Positions 22,730 through 34,963 of a DNA stretch of 64,000 bases are shown in pieces; position 1 is the first letter of the stretch; the number at the start of each line of letters is the position of its first letter. Source of the DNA: Epiperipatus broadwayi (lineage: Eukaryota > Onychophora > Udeonychophora > Euonychophora > Peripatidae); assembly GCA_028023455.1 (NCBI GenBank), contig JAQFVV010000012.1, positions 12,910,364-12,974,363 on the forward strand. The letters are read 5' to 3'. The notes under the pieces are model-generated. The model did not search any database. It saw nothing but the letters and a program-made list of their open reading frames with translations, and was not told the DNA's origin. The position numbers and the translations under genes are program-made.

Positions 22730-23480
22730 TGTAGTGTTTTGTAAAATGGCAGACATGTTTATGCACTCCAGAAAAAACTAGAATTTATTCGTAAGGCTGT
22801 TTTTAGATCACGCTCTGATAGCTGAGGAATTTAATTAGTGCATTGACGTAATGGCGATCGACAATTCCTAGAAATATTTGCTAATTACAAATGTTTCTAG
22901 ATAAGAGATGTTACCTTATCGGTCAGTGCATTGATTGATCGTTGCAGTTATCAGAGAGCGATAAGAAGACTGGGTAACATCAAGGAGTGTAACATAGAGA
23001 GCAGTAGCGAGTAGCAGACAGCATGGAGTGCATCTACAGTAGAGTTACTGTTCAATTCCAGTAGGAGATAGCTGATGGCAGTCGCAGTGCTTACTACGAA
23101 GAGTTCGTGTACAGCTACACTGGACTGGGCTAAAGTAGGCCCATTGTGAACCATTTTGTAGCAGCCAGCCTGAAAGAACATCATGGGAATTGAACTTTAG
23201 CAAACTGTAGAAATAGATCGTTGCAGACCATTCGTTTGGAGAGCATCCGCTTGCAGACCATTCATTGGAGAGCAGTCGGTGCAGACCATTCATTGGAGAG
23301 CATCCATGGCAGAGAATTCAGTGCAGACCATTCGTTTGGAGAGCATCCATTGCAGAGAATACAGAGAATATTCAGAGCATTCGTTGCAGACCATTCATTG
23401 GAGAGCATACGCAGTTGAACAGTAGCGAACGTTATAGCATTGGCACAGTCTTAAGTGCGGATATAACAGTCCCATTTTAA
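22730..23480. other. GC-richer segment with minisatellite
   Basis: Base composition changes sharply here relative to both flanks, with CpG-containing words such as 'gcgatcgac', 'gagagcgataag' and 'gtagcgag'. It contains the tandem repeat at 23223-23412. It could be an LTR/leader of a retroelement or an old exon or promoter region; no conserved protein or LTR motif settles this. The overlapping frames at 22951-23293 (minus) and 23221-23480 (plus) have repeat-derived, low-information translations. Confidence 0.45.
23223..23412 (+). repeat. Minisatellite, about 28-60 bp units
   Basis: The phrase 'gcagaccattc' followed by 'ttggagagca' recurs at 23223, 23253, 23281, 23323 and 23386. Spacing varies because some units carry an extra 'gcagagaattca'-like insert. 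Confidence 0.85.
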
Positions 23481-25037
23481 TACAATTTAATTTTAATCAG
23501 ATGAAATGAAAAAGAATCATTAGTATTATTTTGATGTTTTTTTTATTTATTATTGCTACAATGATTATAAAATATATTTTTAATTTGTATGGCTGTGATA
23601 AGATAATTATGATCTATTAAAATTAAAAATACAATCATTTGAGTTTATCTTATAGTAAAAACATGTCAAAGAAGTTTATAGAATGTGAAGTTTTTATAGT
23701 CAGTAGTTATTAATAATTACAAATATAATAGTTGTTTGATAATTTGTGCCTGATGGAAAATGATTGTGGATATTTGATTTCTGCAATACTTAAATGAGAA
23801 ATAAGAAGAAATAAAACAGCAAATAAATCAAATAATTTTTTTATTATATAACATCTGTCAATTACTAATAAATGTTAAATAACTATGAGCATTACTACTT
23901 TCTTGACTTGCAGTTTGTGTAAAATGAAGGTATATTCCAATAATAGGATTCATTAATATATTCAGTTGTTAAATGTATTTAAGTTTTACAATAAGGTGAG
24001 TGATATTATCTAATAAGTTTTATAAAAGACCAACTGAATGAAGATCTACAAATGGAAATACAATGATCACAGATGAGACATTGCATTATTAAGACCATAA
24101 GCATTTAAAGAATGTAATATTTTAAGCCAACACCAAAATAGTTTACAGCCACTTAATTCATGATACTTAAAATAAAATTTTTATAGGCTTAATAATTTAA
24201 GAATTCAACCTAAAGAAATATAAGATAAATTGAAGACTCTTAGAGAAAAACCCTGTCAGTACCAACATCTTTTGTGTTAATTTCTGGAACCAAATTAAAT
24301 GAAAAATAAAATTGTTATTAAAAAATGAGTTTTTGACAATTTTTTTAAAAGTACTTGTGTTGAATCCATCATCAAACCATATTTTTCATTATTCCCAGGT
24401 TCTTAAAACATATCTCAGTTTCTTTTTGAAACTTTTTAATATTTTTTTTTTTCATTTTGTAAATATTTGTATATTCTAACTATTTTGATTCGCTTTACTT
24501 TTTCCAGTTTTTTCAAATTTTTGTTATAAATTTTTTTTAGTAATATTTCTTTTTTATTTAAATAATGGGACTATCTGATCTATAACTTTTCTTAGTGGAT
24601 AATAATTAATGCTATGTATGTTTGCAACATAAATATATATTGTATGTAATACAGATATTAAACAATATATGCATTATGCAGATACCTATGATGTACATTA
24701 ATTTAAAAATTATGTAATTAGTAAAGAAATTAAATATTGTATAAGTATATATTGTACCAGGTCATATCCTTTTGCTATAGTTTATATAATACCTGGTTAC
24801 TATGGAGTTTTCATATAATTTACCATAATACACCTATATGTTGTGCACTCATGTGTTTTTATAGCTTTTTTTATTTATCGAATGTTATGTGCAGGTATAA
24901 CTGGTTAATGATTTTTTGTATGACCAAATTGCATCTCTTGCAAATAAATCAATAGCGAAGTATCTAGAAAATACAATTATATTTCATGGCCACTCAAACT
25001 CTGGATATTTTATCTTTATTTTTCTACAATAGCAATT
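23481..25037. other. Unassigned AT-rich region
   Basis: AT-rich sequence without recognisable repeats. The frame at 24737-24955 is hydrophobic, as expected of random T-rich DNA. Confidence 0.5.
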
Positions 25038-25084
25038 AATACATTGTACAGGCTTAAACCTGCATTTATATATGTAATATATGT

Positions 25085-25150
25085 GGGATTCGAACTCAGA
25101 CTTTCACACGACCCACTCCTCTCAGTGCCATCTCATATTGCTGACCCACC
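25085..25150 (-). promoter_or_regulatory. tRNA-like pol III promoter (A and B box) in family F
   Basis: The minus strand carries GAGTTCGAATCCC (25085-25097), a good B-box match. An A-box-like 'tggcactgagag...agtggg' lies about 25-45 bp upstream, which is tRNA-like spacing. A second copy has its B box at 25568-25580. Confidence 0.65.
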
Positions 25151-25175
25151 TGATCACACACATGTTGAAAAGATA

Positions 25176-25236
25176 AATAATCACCAATATACATATTTCA
25201 CGCTAAACCAGCAATCATCAGTTGGTCTAGATTACT
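25176..25236 (-). ncRNA. Hammerhead ribozyme, intact core (family F)
   Basis: Minus strand: outer stem I AGUAAUC with GAUUAUU, bulge UAG, inner stem ACCAA with UUGGU. CUGAUGA and GAAA are both exact. Stem II UGCU/AGCG has one wobble. Stem III AUA/UAU has loop UG, with A17 as cleavage residue. Relative to the copies at 46893, 47649 and 48124 the helices are kept despite base changes. A U-U apposition next to the core in stem II is unusual. Confidence 0.72.
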
Positions 25237-25660
25237 ATCCTCACACATATATATAATCAGTGCTCAGCTTTATATTAAGATATCCAATCTTCATACTTTA
25301 ATGGACAGGCTTCAAACTATTCCAAGTCACAACTCTTAAGCCTTCCATTTCATTGAAAATCTGATGATGGAACGTTCAAAGCCCTTATTAGTGCCAAGGT
25401 TGTCATCCTATCCATGTTGACATATTAGTCATTCTGACCCGTCATGTACAGGAGAATAATCCATTTATATGGACATATGCGAGGGATGGGCAGACCTTTT
25501 ACACACTATTTATATAAATTAATACATTGTACAGGCTTAAACCTGCATTTATATATGTAATATATGCGGGATTCGAACTCAGACTTTCACACAACCCACT
25601 ACTCTCAGTGCCATCTCATATTGCTGACCCACCTGATCACACACAATTGTAAATCTAAAA

Positions 25661-28600
25661 AAAAACAATTTGGTAAAGCTTTTTTTTGTTGTTGTTTTAC
25701 AGGTGCCAGTGTTCAATGGACTGTTTAGCTGAATCCACTGCCACAAAGTTAATAAATTTAGGATTATTTTTCTTTTTCTTAGGAAATCCTTTCCTATGCT
25801 TCATTAAGGAAATAAAATGGTGGAAATTGCTGAATTTTAGTTTTAAAATAGTATTTAATAAACAAGAAATAACAGTAAAAATACATTCATGCACACCATT
25901 ATTAAACATTACTAACATATACATTGTTAAGAACAAATATGAATAAAAGGTTACATAAACTATAAAATTAATCTTGGACATTAATAGTTATAATAGTTCT
26001 TGTTAATTATAATTATTAGTCAGTCTATTAAGAGTTTGTACATTTTAATCAAAAGATAAATGGATATAAAGAGATCTCATTCACCTTACCAGTAATATTT
26101 CTTTTAATATAAATAAGGGTGACATATATAAACCATACCCATGGATTTTAAGTTTCTTACACAATATTTTTATTTATAATTTCAGGATGAATCATCTTCT
26201 ACTCAGCTTGTTGTGGTTCCTAGTGTAATATAGGCAAATTGGCTTGAATCAAGGTATCATCTCAACAGCAACAAGGCATCAATGACCACATCCGGAGACT
26301 TAGCAAAACATTTGGTTGGTGACTTCTCCAAAGATAAAGGCAACCATGCACTAAATCATTTTATATTACTCTCTGGGTATTTTCTAAGTGATTTGCCATC
26401 TGATGAAGAATGTAAGCCCTAACCACAAGGAAAACTAATAATCATTTTACAAAAGTCCTCAGGATTGCCTTTTATACTCTAGAGCATATTTCCTGTGCAT
26501 CTAACTTTTCACACCTTTTCTTTCTTCAAGAATTTAATACCCTGCTAAACTTATTTTTTTATACTTTATTTCAAAATTATTTATCAATGAAATACATAAT
26601 TTTCTTTTGTTCTAAATTTCTGGCTGCAAAAATAATAGTCTTTTCAGCCAAATTAAATGAATACTTTGCAAAAGTAACTGTTTAATGTATAATTTATTTA
26701 TACCATATTTTTACTAATTAAATTTCTAATTACATTCGTTGGAGTTCTGATGGGCCATTTTTAATTAGTGAGAGAAGATATATAAAACCTTCCCACCTTT
26801 GATAATTATAGATAATGTTCATCTTTTTTTTTTCTGGTCACTTTTAAATCTTAACATACATTTTTTTTCATTTGGGTAGTCAAACAAATAATGAAACATG
26901 ATTTATTTATTTTTAAATATATATTTTCTTTCAGCAATATCTTCTCTCTTCACACAATGCTAAATATACATTGTACCATGTAAATAGTACAATATATATA
27001 ATATAGTTAATGCATATTGTGCCCTGAGCTAAAAATATTAAATCTGTTTTATTACTTATTTTTAAATTTTGATTAGCACTGAAAACATATTTACAAATAA
27101 AAAAATACATTTTTGATATTTATATCTTATAAAAACAGAATCAAATTTCAAAAGAAAATAATATTAATAGGAAAATAGAAATATAATGATAATTTTAAAT
27201 TAATAATTATGTTACATAATTTAAAAAAAAATAAAAATAATGTTACTAACTTTTGTTTTTTCTTTTTCTATGATGAAAATTAATGATGATGAAATGCGAA
27301 AGATATATTTTTTCGGTAATTTTCAGTCTGAAAATGTTAGGCACAGCTTTGTGGGAAAAAATATCTACAGTCATTTTTTTGTGATGTCACGAATACAATA
27401 ACAATGATTGCAATGTGAAATAAAATTTGAAATGTAAAAGATAACTTTTATTTAATGTTTTATTTGTGTTGTGGATAAATGAAACAGTAGATTTTGCAAT
27501 AATGAATATTGTGGTCTTAGTATATGCTATACAAAGTAATACTTCATTATTAAATAAACAACTTTTTAAAAGTTCAGATTTAGTAATCCCTAAAATAATT
27601 TTAATAAATTCTTTTTAAATGTAATATTTTTCTTCTTATTATTATTATTATACAATTAATAAATTCAAGATTGTGTTTTATTTTTGGTTCTTTTTAATTA
27701 CTGATATAGTTTGGAATGTATTTTTATCTTTAATTTTTAAAAATTATAAACAGAAATTGGAAATTTTAACCTCGTAATCTGAAAGTAGTATTAGATCATA
27801 ATATGATTTAAATACTTTTTCAAATAATTTATTTTCCAGTTTTAAAATAAATTTATATGATGCATAAAATTTGATCTACTTTAATTTTTTTAAAATTAAT
27901 TATTCATACATTAACCATTTTTCCTAAAGAAATTATCTTGACAATTATTGAAAATTTTATGGCAGTAAATTAGAATATATTGTTTTCCTATTTACAATAT
28001 ATTATTATAAGCTTTAGATCTTTGTAAAATTATTTTATTTTAGCAAAAAATGTTCATAAAATTTAATAATTTATATATATCTTGTTGATTATTATCTGAT
28101 GTAAAATAAAAAGAATGATATCTCATTCTACACATGTATGTTAGTGGATACAACTTAATCTCATCAGCTATTCTGTTTGAATACCTATCAGTCACATTAT
28201 GGCTGGGGCTTGTATATATTGATTCACAATATTATTATTTTCAGCCATTATGAATCCACTGCAGAAAGAAATATAATTCAGGTTCTTTGCTCTCTGGCTT
28301 CTTCACATTATACCAGCAATTTCCTTATTTCATCCATCCATCTCATTGGCTCTTCATATAATATATTTTTATTTTAAAATGTGAATGTATTATTGCACAA
28401 TAACACTTTTATAGTAGTGTTCAAATCATATCAAATAAATATTAAACAATTAGTATGTAAATAAAAGCAATTATAAGGATTCTCTTTATACTAAGTGTTG
28501 TAGTGGGTAATTCTATAAAAATTGAAAATGGACCTTGTCACTCAAAATCTTTCAAAGCCCTGTACCATTTACATTCCATAAATTCACAAATATTAAAGCT

Positions 28601-31432
28601 ATTATCATGTGGACTCGATACCTTTAGGAAATAGTTGCTGCTTGTGGAATATTTTGTAGATAAAATATGCAAATATTTTATAAAAAAGTGGGTACTGATT
28701 TAGAATGCACTGTTTATAATTTTGATTTCTAAGGGGAATGTCAAAACTATTGCTGACACAACTAAGAAATAAAGAATGTCAAATAATACCCATTCTTAGC
28801 ACTGATACAAAGTGTTCCAGATATTTTTTCCAAATCTAAAAAAATCCTTTATATGATTTATTTGGCATCTTCTCTATCATAATAGTTTGATTTTATTTTA
28901 ATTGTTTCACAAGTTGTTTATGAAGTTTTTTCATTATTAAAAAACCTTCACAAATCTACTCTAATGTCTTTCAGAAATGGCTGAATGGCCATCTCTGATG
29001 CATGCTCATAACTTTTAAAGTTCTCAAAGCTATTACCCATCTTAAAATTATTACTTCAATATACTATTACCACAATTTTAAAAAAACTTGGAACTCATCT
29101 CAGTCCCATATCTAATATTTTGTGATGCATTTGATGAAAAAAATTGGGATAATCCATCTCAAAGAAGCAAATTGTTTTTAGTCTTGATAATAAACAATAC
29201 TAAGAATCTAATACTCATTGGAAGATGATGATACATCATATTTTTTGTGAGAATTTTTATTAAAAAAAAGTAACCTTATTTGTCAGTATAAACTTCAATA
29301 ACAGGAAATACATAACACTCCATACTCCTTTGCATTTTGAAGGGATTATTTCATTTCAAAATGACTTTCATTAGTTTCATTGATATTGTCAATAGTATAA
29401 CAATGCAAGAATCTTCTAGATTCATTGTTTGGTGAACTCAATTTAGTTTGTGCTTATAAATAATTGCATAAAGAACTATTTGAAAAATGTATCTATTTTA
29501 TTTTAATATTCAATATGGCAAAAAATATAGTTCAAAGATAATTTCTTTCATCACAGATTGTAGTGATCATTTTCTGCTTCAGATTATTAACTTACTACTC
29601 AAAGTTTATATATCATTATTAGAAATGAATATAACTTTATTAGCTTATGATGCTGATTTAATTATATCAAAAAAATAGCAATCTTTCATTACTACATCAG
29701 ATTTATTAATTTTTAAATCCTAACTGACCCCCAATCTTCAATTTTTAAATATACAGCCTAATAAATAACTTAGAAAATAACTTTATTTTTGTTTAATTCC
29801 CCATCTAAATATTTAGATATTCTTCTGAAAAATTAATTCACATCTTAATCATATCATTGAAAAAAATAAACTCATAATTAATTCACATTTAACAATCTAA
29901 ACCCGAATCACAAACCTTTTTGTTAGGAGCATAGTAATGTTTCATAAAAATTATTTAATTGCAAATAAACAAAACCAACAAAAATTTGGAAGGGGAGGGG
30001 GGTGGCAGACATTTTTTCAGAATATTAAAATCACTTGTGCTTTGCAATAATGATCTTGGTTGACTCCAAGATCATATTCACCAATTATGACAATCAAAAC
30101 TTCAAATAAATCTGTGAAGATTTTCTCCCATCACATTATTATATCTTTTTATATGACTCTGATATAGTATCAATATCATCATTTATATCTACAAAGAAGA
30201 GCTTTTATTCATGTAGCACAATCAATTCTTCTTCTTTTTTTTTGCTAATAATTTAAATTTAGTCAATTCTGAGATTTTTTTTTTCAAGATTTTATAAGTA
30301 AATCCAAATTATTTCAGCCTCTCAATCTACAATCCATTTTATAATCTGCACATTATTTAAAATTTCAATCAGTAATTCAGATATCAAATTTATATTTACA
30401 TGCTTTATGTATTTTAAAATAATCTAACCATAAATGTTTGATCATTAAATGTAAATTGTAGTCAGTGCAACTCTTTGAAAAGCTAATTTATATCTTTTAA
30501 GTTATTGTATTTTTTTTTGATAGACTACAACCTCCGTTGCTCTTGTTGAAACAAAAACATTCTGATTTTTTCTCATTAGACTTTGCAATATCTAGCAAAA
30601 TTTATATTCACTTGTAATAACTGGAATGTTTCAATAATGTTGAAGTTATGCTTGCTATACTATATGACAAACATGTAAATATTTTGATTCAAATGAATTT
30701 ACTTAAGATCCGACTTTTAAATTATATTCATATTCGAGTAAAAATATTATCCAGATAAAGGCTGAAAAAAATAATCCACTATTGATTTATTATTTTAAGT
30801 AGTAAAAATTATAAACTTATGTGTCTAATTCTAATTTAAAAAAACATTCTTCAATTATCTACCCAAAAATAAAATAAAAATACATGTAAATATCAAACTA
30901 AGGATCATCTATCTTTTTCACATGTATATGGTCATGTGTGTCAGTTGTTTGAGATGAAGTGGAGGATGAATATAGACTAAAAAATCCTAAGTTCAAATAC
31001 CTCTAGTTATTTAAATAATAAACTTTATAATTTTATAAATAATAAACAAATTTATCACAATGTACTCTTTTCTAAATATTTAAAGATATTAAATAATATT
31101 TTGGACTGCCTTCAGTGGTTAACTATATGCCTAATAAAACCAATTACTTTATTGTGATACCTGTCTTTTAAATTTGTACATATTTTTTTCTGACATGAAG
31201 ATCTTACATTATAAGTTCATAACCAGTTTCTGTAATATATCTCCAAGTGTATTTGAAATCCATTAATTTTATATTTACAAAATAAATCAATGTTATTGTA
31301 TTATGTTAACTCTAAAAAATCTTGAAACTTCCATGTTAACTGATGGGCAACCTTTTTATTAAACTACTAAACATCAAATTAATAAACACTTGTATGTTTT
31401 AATTATATAGTAACTTATTTTTAATAGGAAAA
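25661..31432. other. Unassigned AT-rich region
   Basis: No coding gene or repeat family could be recognised. The frames at 25686-25981, 28177-28377 and 29487-29678 lack conserved motifs. Acceptor-like sites (T-rich tract plus 'ttacag' near 25701; 'aatttcag' near 26185) precede short open stretches. 29995-30003 has a G-rich run. Small TA-rich hairpins are not distinctive. Confidence 0.45.
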
Positions 31433-31720
31433 TGACAAACTCTCCATACAGGAGTTCCACCCACTGCAAACTATAGTAATTAATGGAAGTAAGAAGGTTT
31501 GTATATATAATCCCTATCTAGTACCTACTCATCTATTATTTCCAAACTAATTTCTATCTTATGGTTTTCATCAATGTGAAGCAAAGACACCGAAATATAT
31601 GAGCTTAGATTGAAAACATCTGTTTTTATTTTGGATTCATAGGTTTATAATTATCAAAAACATTAAAATTATTGCTGGAGGGTTGCATTAGATCCTAAGA
31701 TCTAAGTGCACTACTCTCAG

Positions 31721-31779
31721 ATACAAAGCTCTTTGCTGATGGAAGCTGCAAGCTAGAAATAAGCCTTGGAATATTGGAT
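31721..31779 (+). ncRNA. Hammerhead relic (family A)
   Basis: CUGAUGG (A9 changed) with stem II AGCU/AGCU, GAAA, and GCC where GUC is expected. The outer stem is largely kept. Inactive by inspection. Confidence 0.5.
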
Positions 31780-31988
31780 GATTAGGCACTAGATAGAGAT
31801 TTTATGCACACACTTCTTGCATCCATTGATTACTATGGCTTGCACTGGATGGCACTACAGAATGAAAAGTTTGTCACTGCATTAACAACTTGTATAAGCA
31901 TAGGAAATGATGATCATGTGATATTTAGTGGTTTAATACCATTTCTGCTCACAGAATGATGGTGACTCTAGTTATTAAAGAACTAAAG

Positions 31989-32025
<37 letters not shown>

Positions 32026-32026
32026 C
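31989..32026. repeat. (AC)n(AT)n microsatellite
   Basis: A run of AC dinucleotides passes directly into AT dinucleotides. Confidence 0.95.
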
Positions 32027-32182
32027 TGAAGTGGGTTTAGATAAATATAACTATATAGCAAATGAGCTTGGAATGAAACATTTGTTATCATTCTGATATG
32101 TAACTTTATAGTTAATTAAAAGGTAAATGGTGACTGCTAGGAAGTTGGATTAGATCCTAAGATCTAAATGCAGAGTTCTCAG

Positions 32183-32241
32183 ATCCAAGGCTTCTCATTG
32201 ATGAAAATCACAGGCTAGTAACTAATCTGGGGATATTGGAT
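32183..32241 (+). ncRNA. Hammerhead relic (family A)
   Basis: The outer stem AUCCAA / UUGGAU is perfect and the UGGGGA strand is kept. The core is changed to UUGAUGA and GUAACUAAUC, so it should be inactive. Confidence 0.5.
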
Positions 32242-32345
32242 GAGGAGACCCTAGATAAATTTTATGCATAACCCATCTTGTATCCATTGATTGCTATGGT
32301 TTGCACTGAATGGCACTGCTATATGGAGAATTTATCACTGTTTTA

Positions 32346-33819
32346 ACAGCTTGTTAAGAACAAAGTGTTATGATATTATAAAACTTAAGAACTGTTTACA
32401 TATTCTTTTAATATTACTAGAATCCCCAAAACATCTACATTGTCCACAATACATTCAATAACCTCTGCACAAAAGAATGTATTTTTATGACCTCTTCACA
32501 TCCATAATATTAATAAATTTTCAAAAATGGATTTTCTACTTAAATAAATTTTGATATTGTCTTACTATTAAGGTAAAAAAGGAATTGTATTTTAATAAAA
32601 TAATACTGTTAATAGTTATTCCATAGTAGAATAAGAATAGGATCTTAGTGATCATAATTTGTAATATTAATTTATATATTTCTTTTTAAATGGCACTTTG
32701 TGTCATGTTAACATTTGATCATGATTGCACTAGTTTGCCATTTCCTATTATCTTAATATTCTCGAATTTAATATTTAGAACTCTATGATAAATATATATA
32801 AATGTAAATTTAATTTTTTCATTATTAAAATTCTTTTTTGTTCAGTACTTATTTTTGCTTGAAACTTAACTAATTTAATCTTTTAAAATCTAGAATTGGT
32901 TTTCATCTATAATTTGATGTTTTTTTTATCTAATTATTTAATAAAAATTTAATTAAGAATTGATTTATTATTGAAAGTTAAATGGCTCACTTATTCCTTT
33001 TTTTTATTTTATAAATTAATTATTATTAAATTATATTTTTATAGTTTTATTATTAAAAAAACATTTTTACATAATTCTAAAATTTAATGGAAATGTTATG
33101 TATACATGTACAATATGTTGATATTGTGTTTTTGATTCATTGATTTTTTCTTATTAATAATTTTGATTGATTTATAGAGATTAATAATAATGGTAAAAAT
33201 TAACTGAACAGAAAGTATTAATATGCAATGCGATATTAATTAAAATAAACTTTAAAGATGATTTATTGAATAATATTGCTTTAAAAAATTACTAGCTAAA
33301 AAAAAAAAATGCAAATTTATTGCTTATCATGCTATAGTAATTTTTTTTTCTGCCTAAACATTTAATCAAAGTGAAATTATTTCATGCAACTTATTTTCTC
33401 CAATGTAATTTTTTTCATCAAGTAAAAATTCATTACTTTTTGGATTAAGTATTAAAAATATATAATAAATATATTTGTTACAAGTATTTTAACAAATTAA
33501 ATAAACTTGTAAAAAATTTTATTGTAAGAATACATAAAAAACATTTATAGATGATTTATAAAACAAATATGCTAGTAAAATCCATTATTATTAAAAAATA
33601 ATAAAGATAAAATAGTTTGTTGAAAGAATTATAAAAATCAACAGATAAACCTTATTTTTTTCCCTTAATTTTTATTTAATCTCATGGAATATTTACTCAA
33701 TTTTATAAATTAAATCATTATTAATTTAAGATTATTTTTGATTAATACAACAGATACTTACATTAACTACTTTTAGGGTTTAATGTGTAAAAAAAATAAA
33801 AGTGTAAGATTTTGATCCA

Positions 33820-33854
<35 letters not shown>

Positions 33855-34963
33855 TGTCCATGCAAGATTTTCATTGGTGCTTTAATTATTATGTGTGACA
33901 TTAAATAAGGCATTGATTGCAATAACTTGATGGTAAAAAATTTAATTTAAAAAAGCTTTTGAATAATTTTTCAGATTAAAATTTAAAATATTTTTATTTA
34001 AATTCTAATGAGAATATCTAGATGCCAGTAAGTATTTGTGATCTAAAAAAAGAACAATACATGTTTTATGAAGAGAGAAAATATACTTCTGTGTTTGCAC
34101 AACTTAAACTTTTGTTGACATTATAAAAACAAAAAAATAAACTTACACTTGATTTTGTTTTAATTTATTCATTGTAAAATTATTAAAATGTGTTTCTTAA
34201 GAAGTATTTAATGTTTACATTTATTATTTGAATATATTTTCTATCATTAATAAGTTTATTATTATTATAATTTGTTTTATTATTTGTTGCTTTTGTAATT
34301 AAAAATTGATATTTAATAATTGAAAAAATCCTTTCATTATTTGAACAAAATTTAACAAAATTTGTTTTAAAAATAGATTCAGTGCCAAATATTTTTTGTT
34401 AAATTTATTTTTTTAGTTGAAGATCATGATGAAGTCTGTAGATTCATTATTTATTTTTCTTTATTTTCTTATTTAAAATGTTAAGATTTTATTTTTCAGA
34501 TTACTTTGATTACTTAAATTTATCTTGTAAGCAAATTAAAAAAATTATAAAGATAAAATAGAGAATTTTTTTTAAAAAAATGCAGCAAAAAATATGGGGA
34601 AATGAGCAAATAGAGCTATAAGTTTGTTCAAAATATCATTTAAAAGATTGATAAACACATTGTTACTAGATTTAAAACAAATGTCATTTTATTGCAGCCT
34701 GTGCATTAAAATAAATTATCTTTTTTTGCACATCTCTTTTGTGAGTAATAACAATTGTTATAGTTTTTTATAGATTTTAGAAAGGTATTTTCTTTTTATA
34801 TTTTATTCCAAATAAACATTTTGAACTCTGGTTTTAAATAAGCCATTGATAGTAAGAAATATGAGCAAGTAGATATTTGAATATTGTTCCTCAATTTTTA
34901 TTCAAGGCACAAGTAATAAGATTGAAATTTTTATTTTGTAATTTTTTCTTGAGATAATCTAAT
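32346..34963. other. Unassigned, extremely AT-rich region
   Basis: Mostly A/T homopolymer-rich DNA. Apart from the GT microsatellite at 33824-33852 nothing distinctive is visible. Confidence 0.6.
33824..33852 (+). repeat. (GT)n microsatellite
   Basis: About 14 uninterrupted GT dinucleotides. Confidence 0.97.

Larger units (their letters stand above)
25038..25660 (-). repeat. Family F SINE/ribozyme repeat, about 1.3 tandem units
   Basis: The landmark 'aatacattgtacaggcttaa' recurs at about 25038 and 25520, a period of about 482 bp. On the minus strand each unit reads hammerhead (only in the first copy), a tRNA-like region with a B box, then a 'cctgtacaatgtatt' end. The body includes 'gggatgggcagacc'. 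The same family forms the large inverted array at 46717-48282, where the B box is lost. The frame at 25044-25256 is a chance frame in the repeat. Confidence 0.8.
31433..32345. repeat. Family A ribozyme repeat, inverted pair plus tandem unit
   Basis: A minus-oriented arm starts at 31433 ('gacaaactctccatacag' variant). Two plus-oriented tandem units follow; 'atccattgatt' recurs near 31821 and 32282, about 460 bp apart. Decayed hammerheads lie at 31546-31575 (minus), 31721-31779 and 32183-32241 (plus). Between the plus units sits an (AC)n(AT)n microsatellite at 31989-32026. Confidence 0.8.

Noticed and set aside
25085-25160. tRNA gene
   Set aside because: A- and B-box-like only; no acceptor stem, so SINE-type promoter rather than a tRNA gene.
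25361-25405. CTGATGATGG followed by a possible stem on the plus strand in family F
   Set aside because: No GAAA and no complementary stem I; the true ribozyme of this family is on the other strand at 25176-25236.
25686-25946. Exon after an acceptor-like T-rich tract and 'ttacag'
   Set aside because: Frame soon becomes low complexity, no donor or homologous protein recognised.
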